A DNA stretch of 64,000 nt, taken from positions 1-64,000 of the forward strand of contig CAZBDU010000021.1 in the NCBI GenBank assembly GCA_964490725.1, in the 5' to 3' direction. The position numbers were made by a program, and so were the translations under genes. The notes beneath the pieces were generated by a model. It was not told the DNA's origin and did not search any database. It saw only the letters and a program-made list of their open reading frames with translations. The stretch comes from CAZBDU01 sp964490725. GTDB taxonomy: Bacteria; Spirochaetota; Spirochaetia; SZUA-6; DRHE01. Shown here one piece after another: positions 51,698 to 58,890 of this stretch; within the stretch, counting starts at the first letter, position 1; each line of letters begins with the position of its first letter.

Positions 51698-52030
51698 ATG
51701 GACAAGGTGCTCAAGGGGCTACGTGAAGCAGGCCTTGATCCAGCTCCGCTCGCAAAGATGATGCGTGAAAGACTTCGTGCCTCTCGAGCCACCGACGATT
51801 TGCGAAGGGCAAGGGTTGAGCGCGAACGCATCAAGCGCTTGCTATCAGAGCGGACGGCTGGACATTACACTGGCCAGGATCTCAAAAGGCGCATTCTGGA
51901 GATCCTGGGACCCAACCCAAACCTGAGTGTTGCCTATCGCAAGTTTGAGGAGGTGGACGAGGCCGATCTAGACAGCCTCCTGAAGGACCTTGACCTGCTG
52001 GAAAGTCTATCAGACGAGGATGCGCAATAA
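51698..52030 (+). CDS. 110-aa protein of unknown family, partner of the metallopeptidase
   Basis: 110 residues, largely helical and highly charged: MDKVLKGLREAGLDPAPLAK at the start, a basic middle (RRARVERERIKRLLSER) and an acidic end (EEVDEADLDSLLKDLDLLES). Good ribosome site (GGGAGG). It overlaps the following ImmA/IrrE-type gene by 11 nt, so the two are probably made together. In ImmA-type pairs the partner is usually an XRE repressor; no helix-turn-helix is evident here. Antitoxin or regulator are guesses by position. Confidence 0.65.
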   Translation: MDKVLKGLREAGLDPAPLAKMMRERLRASRATDDLRRARVERERIKRLLSERTAGHYTGQDLKRRILEILGPNPNLSVAYRKFEEVDEADLDSLLKDLDLLESLSDEDAQ

Positions 52031-52889
52031 CGCCTCACTGAGGGCTGCGCGCTTTGCCGCACAGCGCTTGACGAGAGATCTTCGCATCACCCGTCCAGAG
52101 CAGTTGGTGCTCGAAGACATCGCCATGATGCGAGGGGCGTACGTATTGGAGGGCAAGCTCCATGGAGCTGAGGCGCGATTGATCCGAAAGGGCGAGCACG
52201 GAGTGATCCGGATCAGGGCCGACCTCCCTGAGCTGGGCAGGAAACGCTTCGCCATCGCTCATGAGCTGGGCCACTGGGAGTTGGACGGCAGCGTGAACCA
52301 ACTCTCCGTTTGCACGGCAGACGATATCTCCGGCAGTCGCACGGTTGCTTCCGAAGTCGTGGCAAACGCCTTGGCAGGCGAGCTCCTCATGCCCACGAGG
52401 CTGATGGCTCCTAGGTGCAACGAGGAGAATCCCGCCTTGGAGCTAGTGTGTCAAATCGCGGAGGAATTCTGCACCACCGTTACGGCGACCGCGCTACGCT
52501 TTGTTGAAGAGTGCCAGGAGATGTGCGTAGCGGTCTTCTCGCAAAACAGGAAGGTTAAGTGGTGGAAGGCACGGGAAGGAGCACCGGTTTGGATAGAGCG
52601 AGGGCAAGCCATCGACAATCGGAGCAGCGCCTGGGCTCCAGTGAGTGGCAGCGTGATGGAGCCCGTCGAGACTGAGGCGTGGTTCCCGGATTGGGAAGGC
52701 GGAGGCGCCCGAAAGGTCCACGAGCAGTCAATGGTGCTTGGACATTACGGGATCGTCCTAACCCTGCTGTGGCTGATCGATTCCGAGGAAAAAGACAGCG
52801 AAGAGGAGGACGACTCCAACTGGTCTCGGAGTATCGGCAGCGCGCTGCCCAGCTGGAAACGCGGCCGAGGACAGACGGACCCCTACTAG
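52020..52889 (+). CDS. ImmA/IrrE-family metallopeptidase
   Basis: 289 residues. The zinc protease motif H-E-x-x-H is in FAIAHELGHWEL (H81, E82, H85) and the third ligand in SEVVANALAGELLMP (E112), the hallmark of ImmA/IrrE proteins, which cleave a partner repressor to switch on mobile elements or stress genes. The C-terminal ~120 residues (TVTATALRFVEEC onward) form the usual sensing-type region, ending in a charged tail (DSEEKDSEEEDDS). ATG chosen with GACGAGG upstream. An XRE regulator that could be the target is encoded convergently downstream. Confidence 0.85.
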   Translation: MRNNASLRAARFAAQRLTRDLRITRPEQLVLEDIAMMRGAYVLEGKLHGAEARLIRKGEHGVIRIRADLPELGRKRFAIAHELGHWELDGSVNQLSVCTADDISGSRTVASEVVANALAGELLMPTRLMAPRCNEENPALELVCQIAEEFCTTVTATALRFVEECQEMCVAVFSQNRKVKWWKAREGAPVWIERGQAIDNRSSAWAPVSGSVMEPVETEAWFPDWEGGGARKVHEQSMVLGHYGIVLTLLWLIDSEEKDSEEEDDSNWSRSIGSALPSWKRGRGQTDPY

Positions 52890-53032
52890 TCTGGGCCACG
52901 AGCAAGGTCCGCCGTCTGGAACGGCTCTGTGTCGGAAGAACTACTGCGGCTGCAAGAAAGGGCAGCCAGCAGCGGCCTCGCAGATGCACCCCCCTGCGCT
53001 CGCCCCTTGCCGATTCGGCTGCGGCAGAACTT

Positions 53033-53416
53033 TCAGTCTTGCTTCTCCGCCGCATCGAGCATGAAGTCGATCGCTTTCAGGACGGTCTTCTGCCGCGCGG
53101 GGGGCAACGATTCGATTCGGCTGATCCGCCGGATGAGCCTGAGGCTCGGGTTTTCGTTCCCCCGGCCATTGTCTTTCAACCCCAGGATTTCGTCGGCGTT
53201 CACCTCCAGGGCCTTCGCGAAACGAACGACCATCTCGGCGTTGAGCCAGATCTTGCCCCGCTTGTAGGCCGACACCAGCGCCTGGATGAGGCCCATCTTC
53301 TCCGCCAGGCCTTTCTGCGTATACCCTTTCTGCTTGCGGATCTTGGCGAGCCTCTGCTCGATCGTTTTCTGATCAACATCCAGGGGTGGAAGGCTCAGCC
53401 GAGACACTCGTGGCAT
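53033..53416 (-). CDS. XRE-family HTH transcriptional regulator
   Basis: 127 residues. The helix-turn-helix lies at residues ~18-72: IEQRLAKIRKQKGYTQKGLA, then EKMGLIQALVSAYKRGKIWL and VVRFAKALEVNADEILGL. The C-terminal part (RLIRRISRIESLPPARQK) is a short helical extension. Probably a repressor of nearby island genes, and perhaps the substrate of the ImmA-like peptidase. Its upstream region is A+T-rich with a TATGAT-like element. Confidence 0.9.
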   Translation of the reverse strand: MPRVSRLSLPPLDVDQKTIEQRLAKIRKQKGYTQKGLAEKMGLIQALVSAYKRGKIWLNAEMVVRFAKALEVNADEILGLKDNGRGNENPSLRLIRRISRIESLPPARQKTVLKAIDFMLDAAEKQD

Positions 53417-53539
53417 GGCGGGCTCATTATGGTCGGTTTTCTTTTTCTGAGGTTGACACTATCATATTGTATTCTGGGTTCGCTTAAAATCAAGCAGAAC
53501 CCTCTTGACAGGCTTGCTGCAACACGACGCTTCCCGCCC

Positions 53540-53735
53540 ATAGCGGGAACAAAGAGCCCCGGCTCCCTTGAAGGTTGGCCACCCGGAGGAGCCAGGGCCG
53601 ATACCCCAAAGAGGAGAACCCCCTCTTTGAAGAGTACCCAGTTCTTGAGTATGGAAGACCTCCCCCTCCCCTTCAAAGACGGGTTCTCCTCGCACTGGCT
53701 GTGCCCCCGTGTTGTCCCACGGACACGGGCATAGT
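53540..53735 (+). other. Structured non-coding element with nested inverted repeats
   Basis: No gene fits here. A 21-22 bp inverted repeat (53611-53632 GAGGAGAACCC... and 53671-53691 ...GGGTTCTCCTC) encloses a 38-nt loop. It is preceded by GGCTCC/GGAGCC arms around 53555-53590 and followed by a TGCCC/GGGCA hairpin (~53701-53731). Position between an XRE gene and a toxin-antitoxin operon suggests a small RNA, a regulatory leader or a miniature mobile element. The rest of 53417-53757 shows only the XRE upstream region. Confidence 0.4.
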
Positions 53736-53757
53736 ACACTGAAAGGAGCAGGAAGAC

Positions 53758-54030
53758 ATGGAGGATTCGATGGGTATGACGCTTGAAATACCAGAAGGGG
53801 TCGTCCAGGCAATGCGGCTGCCACGAAAGGGAACTAAAGAGGAACTGAAAAAGCTGCTTGCCGTGGCCCTGTATGCAAAAGGGATTCTCGGCATAGGCAA
53901 AGCTCGTGAGTTGGCCGATGTATCAAAACTCGAGTTCTATGGTCTGCTCAAGAAAGAGGGTGTGCCCCTGAACTACGGGGAAGAGGACGCTAAGAAAGAC
54001 ATCGAGACGATCAAGGCCCTTTCAGTTTGA
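53758..54030 (+). CDS. UPF0175 family antitoxin
   Basis: 90 residues, UPF0175 family, a VapB-like DNA-binding antitoxin: MTLEIPEGVVQAMRLP at the start, ELKKLLAVALYAKGILGIGK (start of the HTH) and AKKDIETIKALS at the end. It should neutralise the PIN-domain toxin encoded next, overlapping it by 4 nt (TTGA). Ribosome site AGGAGCAGGA. An ATG four codons further in is an alternative start. Confidence 0.9.
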   Translation: MEDSMGMTLEIPEGVVQAMRLPRKGTKEELKKLLAVALYAKGILGIGKARELADVSKLEFYGLLKKEGVPLNYGEEDAKKDIETIKALSV

Positions 54031-54491
54031 AAGTCGTCAGCGACACCTCGCCTATTATTGCGTTCTCGAATCTCAGAAAGCTCCATATACTCAAAGCTTT
54101 GTTCGAGCGGATCACGATTCCGCAGGCAGTGTATGATGAGCTCTGCGAGAGAGAACCGTTCCAACCGGTAGAGTGGATCGACGTCCAGAAAATCAACGAT
54201 CGATCTCGATACAATATGCTACGGCCTGACCTTGATCACGGCGAGAGCGAAGCGATTGTCCTATGTTTCGAGAAGGGCATGGAGCTGCTCCTCGTTGACG
54301 ATGGAGAAGCACGGAAAGCTGCTGAAAGCCTCGGGATGAAGATCATGGGGACAGGTGGTTTGCTGTTACTGGCCAAGCAACAGGGACTGATCGATTCAGT
54401 ACGGACGGAGATCGACAAGCTGGAAAAGGAGGGACAATTTCGGTTGTCAGACTCCGTTAGAAACATCCTTCTGCAGGCTGCGGGGGAGTAG
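54027..54491 (+). CDS. DUF3368 PIN-domain toxin
   Basis: 154 residues. PIN-type nuclease residues: VSDTSPIIAFSNL (first Asp), VYDELCERE (Glu), LDHGESEAIVL and LLLVDDGEARKAA (later acidic residues), then TGGLLLLAKQQGL typical of DUF3368. Likely a metal-dependent RNase held in check by the UPF0175 antitoxin. TTG start, dictated by the 4-nt overlap with the antitoxin stop. Confidence 0.9.
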   Translation: MKVVSDTSPIIAFSNLRKLHILKALFERITIPQAVYDELCEREPFQPVEWIDVQKINDRSRYNMLRPDLDHGESEAIVLCFEKGMELLLVDDGEARKAAESLGMKIMGTGGLLLLAKQQGLIDSVRTEIDKLEKEGQFRLSDSVRNILLQAAGE

Positions 54492-54520
54492 GAAGGGTTC
54501 GTGTCTGTCTCAGAGACAAC

Positions 54521-54637
54521 CACACAGAACATTTTCTCGACCCTGGTTTTTGGGGTCTAGTTTCTGTGTGATGGATGATCAAGGGTAGCTGCTACAAGGA
54601 ATCGGAAGCCGGATGGGTCAGAATCTATCACACAGAA
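54521..54637. repeat. CACACAGAA repeats at the right edge of the island
   Basis: CACACAGAA at 54521-54529 and 54629-54637, and inverted at 54562-54570 (extended there to TTCTGTGTGAT). Copies 1 and 2 enclose GACCC/GGGTC arms, forming a stem-loop that may also end the toxin transcript. Copy 3 touches the point where the sirtuin remnant is cut. Confidence 0.5.
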
Positions 54638-54638
54638 T

Positions 54639-54775
54639 CGATGTTCTGGGTGATCACGCACTCCAGCCTCCCCAGCCGGGCGAGCTCCGCCAGGGCGCGG
54701 TGGCCCTCGTTCGGCGCCGCGGCGCGGAAGGCGGGGTACAGCTCGGCGCCCCGGGACGCCTCCCGGAAGCCGGAA
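54639..54775 (-). pseudogene. Sirtuin gene remnant
   Basis: The minus strand encodes ELYPAFRAAAPNEGHRALAE then LARLGRLECVITQNID, after which the frame runs into SV and a stop. This is the segment just before the NAD-site TQNIDGLH of Sir2 proteins (the intact copy at 41500-42285 reads AAPNAGHRALARLHAAGLLE, then VVITQNIDGLH). About 45 residues remain; the C-terminal half is missing at the CACACAGAA repeat, and the N-terminal part is not recognisable. Divergence from the intact gene shows it was a separate paralogue, not a recent copy. Confidence 0.75.
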
Positions 54776-54805
54776 CGCTTGCATCAGGCCGGCGCAGCGC
54801 CCAAG

Positions 54806-55297
54806 ATGCTCCGCATGAAAAGGCCACTGCTTCTATGCGTGTCTCTCGTGCTCCTGGCGTACGCAGCCGCTGCAGACGATCGGGGGCGAATCTACTTCCC
54901 GAAGAACGGCTTCTCCATACAGCTGCTCGAAGGAAAGGCGACAGACAGGCTTTCCACGGTAGTGACGATGCTTCTGCCGCCCAGCGGCAACTTCGCCGCC
55001 AACGTCAACGTACAGGTTCAACCCTACCATGGAACGCTCGCGGACTACGCCGATCTGTCTCTCGATCAGTTCCGGGAAGCAGGGCTTCAGGTGATTCGCT
55101 CGGAGAGAACCGGCGAGGGTGCAGCCATCTTCGAGTACACCGGTACGTGGGGTGGCTACGACCTCCACTGGTATTCGACAGCCGTGAAGGCAGGCAACGC
55201 GGTGTATCTGGCTACCGCCACCGCTTTGAGCTCGGAATGGGAGACCCTGTCCAAGCAGCTCATCGAGTGTGTCAGCAGCTTCAGGATAGAGCACTGA
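54806..55297 (+). CDS. Exported PsbP/DcrB-like small protein
   Basis: 163 residues. Signal peptide MLRMKRPLLLCVSLVLLAYAAAA, then a compact domain: GRIYFPKNGFSIQLLEGKA, VTMLLPPSGNFAANVNVQVQ, LSLDQFREAGLQVIR, AIFEYTGTWGGYDLHWYST and a final helix ETLSKQLIECVSSFRI. This order of strands and helices fits the Mog1/PsbP-like (DcrB/DUF1795) fold, found in periplasmic proteins of unclear role. ATG at MLRMKRP or three codons later (MKRPLLL); the latter is the more usual signal start. Host-like composition, first intact gene right of the island. Confidence 0.65.
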   Translation: MLRMKRPLLLCVSLVLLAYAAAADDRGRIYFPKNGFSIQLLEGKATDRLSTVVTMLLPPSGNFAANVNVQVQPYHGTLADYADLSLDQFREAGLQVIRSERTGEGAAIFEYTGTWGGYDLHWYSTAVKAGNAVYLATATALSSEWETLSKQLIECVSSFRIEH

Positions 55298-55412
55298 CGT
55301 TTCCCGCGGGATGGGAGGGCAACCCCGCGCAGGCATGCCGGTTGCGCTCCGCAGAGACCTCGAGGGCGCTCTTGCGGCGTCAGGCCCGTTGAACCGCCAG
55401 CCCCGGCCGGCC

Positions 55413-56111
55413 TCACCCTTCCTTCTCCAGGCGCCAGCGGTGCTGCAGGCCGGGACGGCCCAGGGCCTCCCGGAGCTCCCGCAGGAAGCGCCGCCGCGGG
55501 ATCTCCACCGCCCCCAGGCGCACCAGATGCCCGGTACGCACCTGGCAGTCCACGAAGGCGAAATTCCGCTCCTCGAGCCAGCGGCTCAAGGTGTAGAGCG
55601 CCACCTTGGAGGCGTCCGGCTGCAGCGCGAACATCGACTCCCCGAAGAACACCCTGCCCAGAGACAGCCCGTAGAGGCCCCCGCAGAGCAACCCGTCGCG
55701 GTAGACCGCCGCGCAGTGGGCGATCCGCCGATGGTACAGGGCCGTGTAGGCGGCGATCATGTGGCGGTCGATCCAGGTGCCCTCCTCGTGCCGGCGCGGC
55801 GCCTGCGCGCAGCCGCGGATCACCTCGTCGAAGTCGGCGTCCAGGCGCACGCGGAACCGCCCCTGCCGGAGCGTGCGGGCCAGCCGCCTGGAGAGATGGA
55901 AGCGGGAGGGGTAGAGCACCAGCCTGGGATCGGGCGAGTACCAGAGGATCGGCGGCAGGACGATCCAGGGGAAGATCCCCTTGCTGTAAGCCTCCACCAG
56001 GGTGCGTTCGGAGAGATCGCCGCCGATGGCTACCAGGCCGGTCTCGTCCGGCTGCAGGAAATCCGGGAACACCGGCTCCCTGCGCGTGTCCAGCACGTAG
56101 GGAAGCCTCAC
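55413..56111 (-). CDS. aat: Leucyl/phenylalanyl-tRNA--protein transferase
   Basis: Adds Leu or Phe from charged tRNA to proteins with N-terminal Arg or Lys, marking them for ClpAP under the N-end rule. 232 residues, the standard length. Signatures: FPDFLQPDETGLVAIGGDL, LVEAYSKGIFPW, GTWIDRHMIAAY, GGLYGLSLGRVFFGESMF and FVDCQVRTGHL. The start overlaps the DHH phosphoesterase stop by 4 nt. Confidence 0.95.
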   Translation of the reverse strand: MRLPYVLDTRREPVFPDFLQPDETGLVAIGGDLSERTLVEAYSKGIFPWIVLPPILWYSPDPRLVLYPSRFHLSRRLARTLRQGRFRVRLDADFDEVIRGCAQAPRRHEEGTWIDRHMIAAYTALYHRRIAHCAAVYRDGLLCGGLYGLSLGRVFFGESMFALQPDASKVALYTLSRWLEERNFAFVDCQVRTGHLVRLGAVEIPRRRFLRELREALGRPGLQHRWRLEKEG

Positions 56112-57253
56112 CGCCTGCCCTCCACGGCCAGCTGCCTCAGGCGCGGCAGGAGCCGCTTCCGCGAGAAGCCCACCTCCCGCTGCCGGAACAGCGCCGTGCC
56201 GGGGGGGCTTCCCCCGGGCGCCGGCTCCGCCTCCAGCCCCAGAGGCAGCCTTTCCAGGAGCCGCAGCGCCGCGGCCAGCACCTCAGCGCGGGGAGAGTAC
56301 ACCAGCAGCCTGCGCGCGGCCTGACCGTCCTCCAGCAGCGCCATCACCGCCGCCAGGTCGAGGCTTCTGGCGGCGCAGAAGGCCGGCAGCGCGCGGGCCA
56401 GGGAACGGACCCTGCTCTTCCACAGCTGGCGGGTGAGGAGCAGCGAGGAAATCCCCACCGGCGTTCCCCCGCCCCGTTCCTCCTTCAAGTCCCGCCTGAG
56501 AAGCTCCCCGGCGCTCAGGTACCCCAACCTCAGCCGCTCCCGGTCCAGACGGCTGAAGTAATCCGGGGGAGACAGGCCGGCTGCATCGGACAGCCAGACG
56601 GCCGCCCGGGCATCCCTGGGTGTACCGCGGCCCGCCTGGGGGTCGAGATTCGCCGTGTCCAGGAGGATGGGAGCCAGCAGCAGCGCGGCGGTGCCCGGCT
56701 CCAGCAGCTGCGGCCGGCGGCGGCGAAGCTCCTCCCACACCAGAGTGGCGGCCGAGCCGACGGGCTCGCTCACCCGGCGCCCCGGGGCGGGGCTCTCCGC
56801 AAGAGGCTCTTCCGGATGATGATCGATCACTTCCACGATACGCAGCTCCCGCCCCGGCTCCAGGGGCAGGCGGGGGGTGTCCACCAGGACCGCCTCCGCC
56901 GGCTCGCCCCCGGCGGCGGGGGACAGGAGCCTTGCCACGGCGGGGTGGTCCCGGAAGAAGAGCAGCTTCGCGCGCAGCCCGGCGCGCCGCAGCAGAAAGA
57001 CGGCCTCCGGCCGCAGCCGCAGGTCGGCGCGGGCCAGCGGGAGAAGCGGCACCACCAGGCGTTCCAGGCTCTCCGCGGCCAGCAGCTGGGCATAGCACAG
57101 GGAACAGACCAGCGAGTCCAGATCGGCCGCCGCGCTTCCCATCACCAGCAGCGGCGGGCCCTGGAGGCGCTGGCCGGGCAGCCGGCGCATGGCCAGCCCC
57201 GTTCGACGCAGATAGCGCTCAAGCGCGGGTGCGGAGAAGCGCTTCGAGACCAC
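56108..57253 (-). CDS. DHH-family phosphoesterase (exopolyphosphatase/PPase-like)
   Basis: 381 residues. N-terminal DHH domain: VMGSAAADLDSLVCS resembles the GNExxDLDSxV of PPX1/prune exopolyphosphatases, followed by the DHH motif as VEVIDHHPEE and a metal-site Asp in LLDTANLD. A DHHA2-like C-terminal domain completes it (FSRLDRERLRLGYLSAGELL). Hydrolysis of polyphosphate, pyrophosphate or short phosphoesters is expected. The GTG start overlaps the YggU gene by 35 nt; an ATG at 57190 (MRRLPGQRLQ) would avoid this and is a good alternative. Confidence 0.78.
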   Translation of the reverse strand: MVSKRFSAPALERYLRRTGLAMRRLPGQRLQGPPLLVMGSAAADLDSLVCSLCYAQLLAAESLERLVVPLLPLARADLRLRPEAVFLLRRAGLRAKLLFFRDHPAVARLLSPAAGGEPAEAVLVDTPRLPLEPGRELRIVEVIDHHPEEPLAESPAPGRRVSEPVGSAATLVWEELRRRRPQLLEPGTAALLLAPILLDTANLDPQAGRGTPRDARAAVWLSDAAGLSPPDYFSRLDRERLRLGYLSAGELLRRDLKEERGGGTPVGISSLLLTRQLWKSRVRSLARALPAFCAARSLDLAAVMALLEDGQAARRLLVYSPRAEVLAAALRLLERLPLGLEAEPAPGGSPPGTALFRQREVGFSRKRLLPRLRQLAVEGRR

Positions 57254-57521
57254 CGGCGGCCTCCGCGGGCAGACGCAGCAGCTTGTGCCGCGCAGTCCGC
57301 CCGGAGACGATCTGGAGAGCCGACCTGGAAAGCGACAGCTCGGAGGCCAGCAGCTTGAGAAGCTCCTGGTTCGCCCTTCCCTTCTCCGGCGCGGCCGACA
57401 GGCGGACCACGAGCTCTCCCGCCCGCACCCCGTCGATCCGCACCCGCCCCGCGTTGGCGATCACCTTCACCCGCAGCATGAGCCCTTGGGGGTCGCGTCT
57501 GTACACGCTGGTCTGCTCCAC
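57219..57521 (-). CDS. YggU/DUF167 family protein
   Basis: 100 residues. Family motifs: VKVIANAGRVRIDGV, LVVRLSAAPEKGRANQELLK and LQIVSGRTARHKLLRL. DUF167 proteins are small alpha/beta proteins with a possible nucleic-acid role; no activity established. GTG start, 6 nt after a TATGCT -10 element. It heads a run yggU - DHH phosphoesterase - aat with overlapping ends, so likely one operon. Confidence 0.88.
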   Translation of the reverse strand: MEQTSVYRRDPQGLMLRVKVIANAGRVRIDGVRAGELVVRLSAAPEKGRANQELLKLLASELSLSRSALQIVSGRTARHKLLRLPAEAAGGLEALLRTRA

Positions 57522-57527
57522 CGGTCA

Positions 57528-57556
57528 AGCATAGCAGCGTCCTTCCGGCCGGGCAA
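57528..57556 (-). promoter_or_regulatory. Promoter of yggU-DHH-aat, leaderless type
   Basis: Minus strand TTGCCC (57551-57556), 17-bp spacer, TATGCT (57528-57533), 6 nt before the GTG, no Shine-Dalgarno sequence. Confidence 0.55.
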
Positions 57557-57588
57557 CGGGGCGAAGACGCCCCCTCCGGCGGACGGCC

Positions 57589-57618
57589 TTGCCAAGGGCG
57601 GACCGCCCGTGTCATAGT
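57589..57618 (+). promoter_or_regulatory. Promoter of the flavodiiron gene
   Basis: TTGCCA (57589-57594), 18-bp spacer, CATAGT (57613-57618), then a short leader with AGGAGGG before the ATG. Confidence 0.45.
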
Positions 57619-57644
57619 GGGGCCATACACGTCAGGAGGGAGTC

Positions 57645-58847
57645 ATGCCGGAGGTCGAGATCAGGCCGAACGTCTACTGGATCGGGGTGAACGACCGCAC
57701 CACGGACCTCTTCGAGGGGATCTGGCCCATCACGGAGGAGGGCGTCTCGTACAACTCCTATCTGATCGATGACGAGAAAAAGGTGCTCATCGACCTGGCC
57801 AAGAAGCTGAAGACCGACGAGTACTTCGCCCAGATCGAGGCCCTGGTGCCCATCCCGAAGCTGGACTACGTGGTGCTGAATCACCTGGAGCCGGACCACA
57901 CGGGGGTGCTCATCAACCTGCGCCGCATCGCCCCGGAGGTGCCCATTCTCTGCTCCCCCAAGATGAAGGAGCTGTTGGTCACCTTCTACGGCGTCACCGA
58001 GAACGTCCGGGCCGTCCAGGACGGCGAGACCGTGGACCTGGGCTCCCGGCAGCTGCAGTTCTTCTCCACCCCCTTCGTGCACTGGCCCGAGACCATGATG
58101 AGCTACGATACGAAGGAGAAGATACTCTTTTCCTGCGACGGCTTCGGCGGCTACGGAGCGCTGGTGGGAACGATCTTCGACGACGAGGCGCCCAACATCG
58201 GCTTTTACGAGCAGGAGTCGCTGCGCTACTACGTGAACATCGTGGCCAAGTTCAGCAAGCCCACCCTGAAGGCCATCGCCAAGCTGGGCGGGGTTGAGGT
58301 GAAGGTGATCGCCCCCTCCCACGGGTTGATCTGGAGAAAGGACCCCGGCCGCATCATGGAGCTGTACCAGAAGTGGGCCGGCTACGCCACCGGCCCCACC
58401 GAGCCCGGCATTACCCTGATCTACGGGTCCATGTACGGCAACACCGAGAAGATGATGGAGGCGGTGGCGGAAGGGATTCACAGCGCCGGGGTGCCCCTGA
58501 AGATCTTCGATTCCGCCCGCACCCACGTCAGCTACATCCTGCCCGCTCTCTGGACCAACCGCGGAGTGGCCATCGGGGCGCCCACCTACGAGGGAGCCCT
58601 GTTCCCGCCCATGGCGGACGTGCTCAACCATGCCGCCCTGAAGCGAGTGATGAACAAGAAGGCCGTCACCTTCGGCAGCTTCGGCTGGAGCGGCGGGGCG
58701 GTCCGCAACGTGAAGCAGATCGTGGAGCCCCTGAAGTGGGAGCTGCTGGAATCCTTCGAGTTCCCCGGAGCGCCCACGTTGGAGGAGGTTCGAAAGGGGC
58801 GCGAGCTCGGAGAGCGCTTCGCCAGGCTGATCAAAGAGGCAGGCTGA
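57645..58847 (+). CDS. FprA-family flavodiiron protein
   Basis: Reduces O2 to water or NO to N2O, protecting anaerobes. 400 residues. N-terminal metallo-beta-lactamase domain with the diiron ligands H80, E82, D84 and H85 (LNHLEPDHTG), H146 (FVHWPE), D165 (SCDGFG) and H226 (APSHGLIW). From about residue 253 a flavodoxin domain with FMN loop IYGSMYGNTEKM and SFGWSGGAV. Strong ribosome site. Electron donor (rubredoxin or similar) is not encoded nearby. Supports an anaerobic or microaerophilic life. Confidence 0.95.
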   Translation: MPEVEIRPNVYWIGVNDRTTDLFEGIWPITEEGVSYNSYLIDDEKKVLIDLAKKLKTDEYFAQIEALVPIPKLDYVVLNHLEPDHTGVLINLRRIAPEVPILCSPKMKELLVTFYGVTENVRAVQDGETVDLGSRQLQFFSTPFVHWPETMMSYDTKEKILFSCDGFGGYGALVGTIFDDEAPNIGFYEQESLRYYVNIVAKFSKPTLKAIAKLGGVEVKVIAPSHGLIWRKDPGRIMELYQKWAGYATGPTEPGITLIYGSMYGNTEKMMEAVAEGIHSAGVPLKIFDSARTHVSYILPALWTNRGVAIGAPTYEGALFPPMADVLNHAALKRVMNKKAVTFGSFGWSGGAVRNVKQIVEPLKWELLESFEFPGAPTLEEVRKGRELGERFARLIKEAG

Positions 58848-58890
58848 CGGCGGCGCTCGCCGGTTTCGAGCCGGAGAGCGGGAGGGGGAC

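Larger units (their letters stand above)
42360..54638. mobile_element. Genomic island (12.3 kb, A+T-richer, defence-type content)
   Basis: From about 42360 the sequence changes from very GC-rich to a visibly lower G+C with different codon choice (ATA, AGA, TTA, AAT frequent), and returns to host style at about 54640. Cargo: a three-gene nucleotide/DNA-modification cassette, a helicase, type III restriction-modification, an ImmA-like peptidase, an XRE regulator and a toxin-antitoxin pair. At the right edge three CACACAGAA copies abut a cut sirtuin gene. No integrase or transposase remains, so the transfer mechanism is unknown. Confidence 0.7.
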
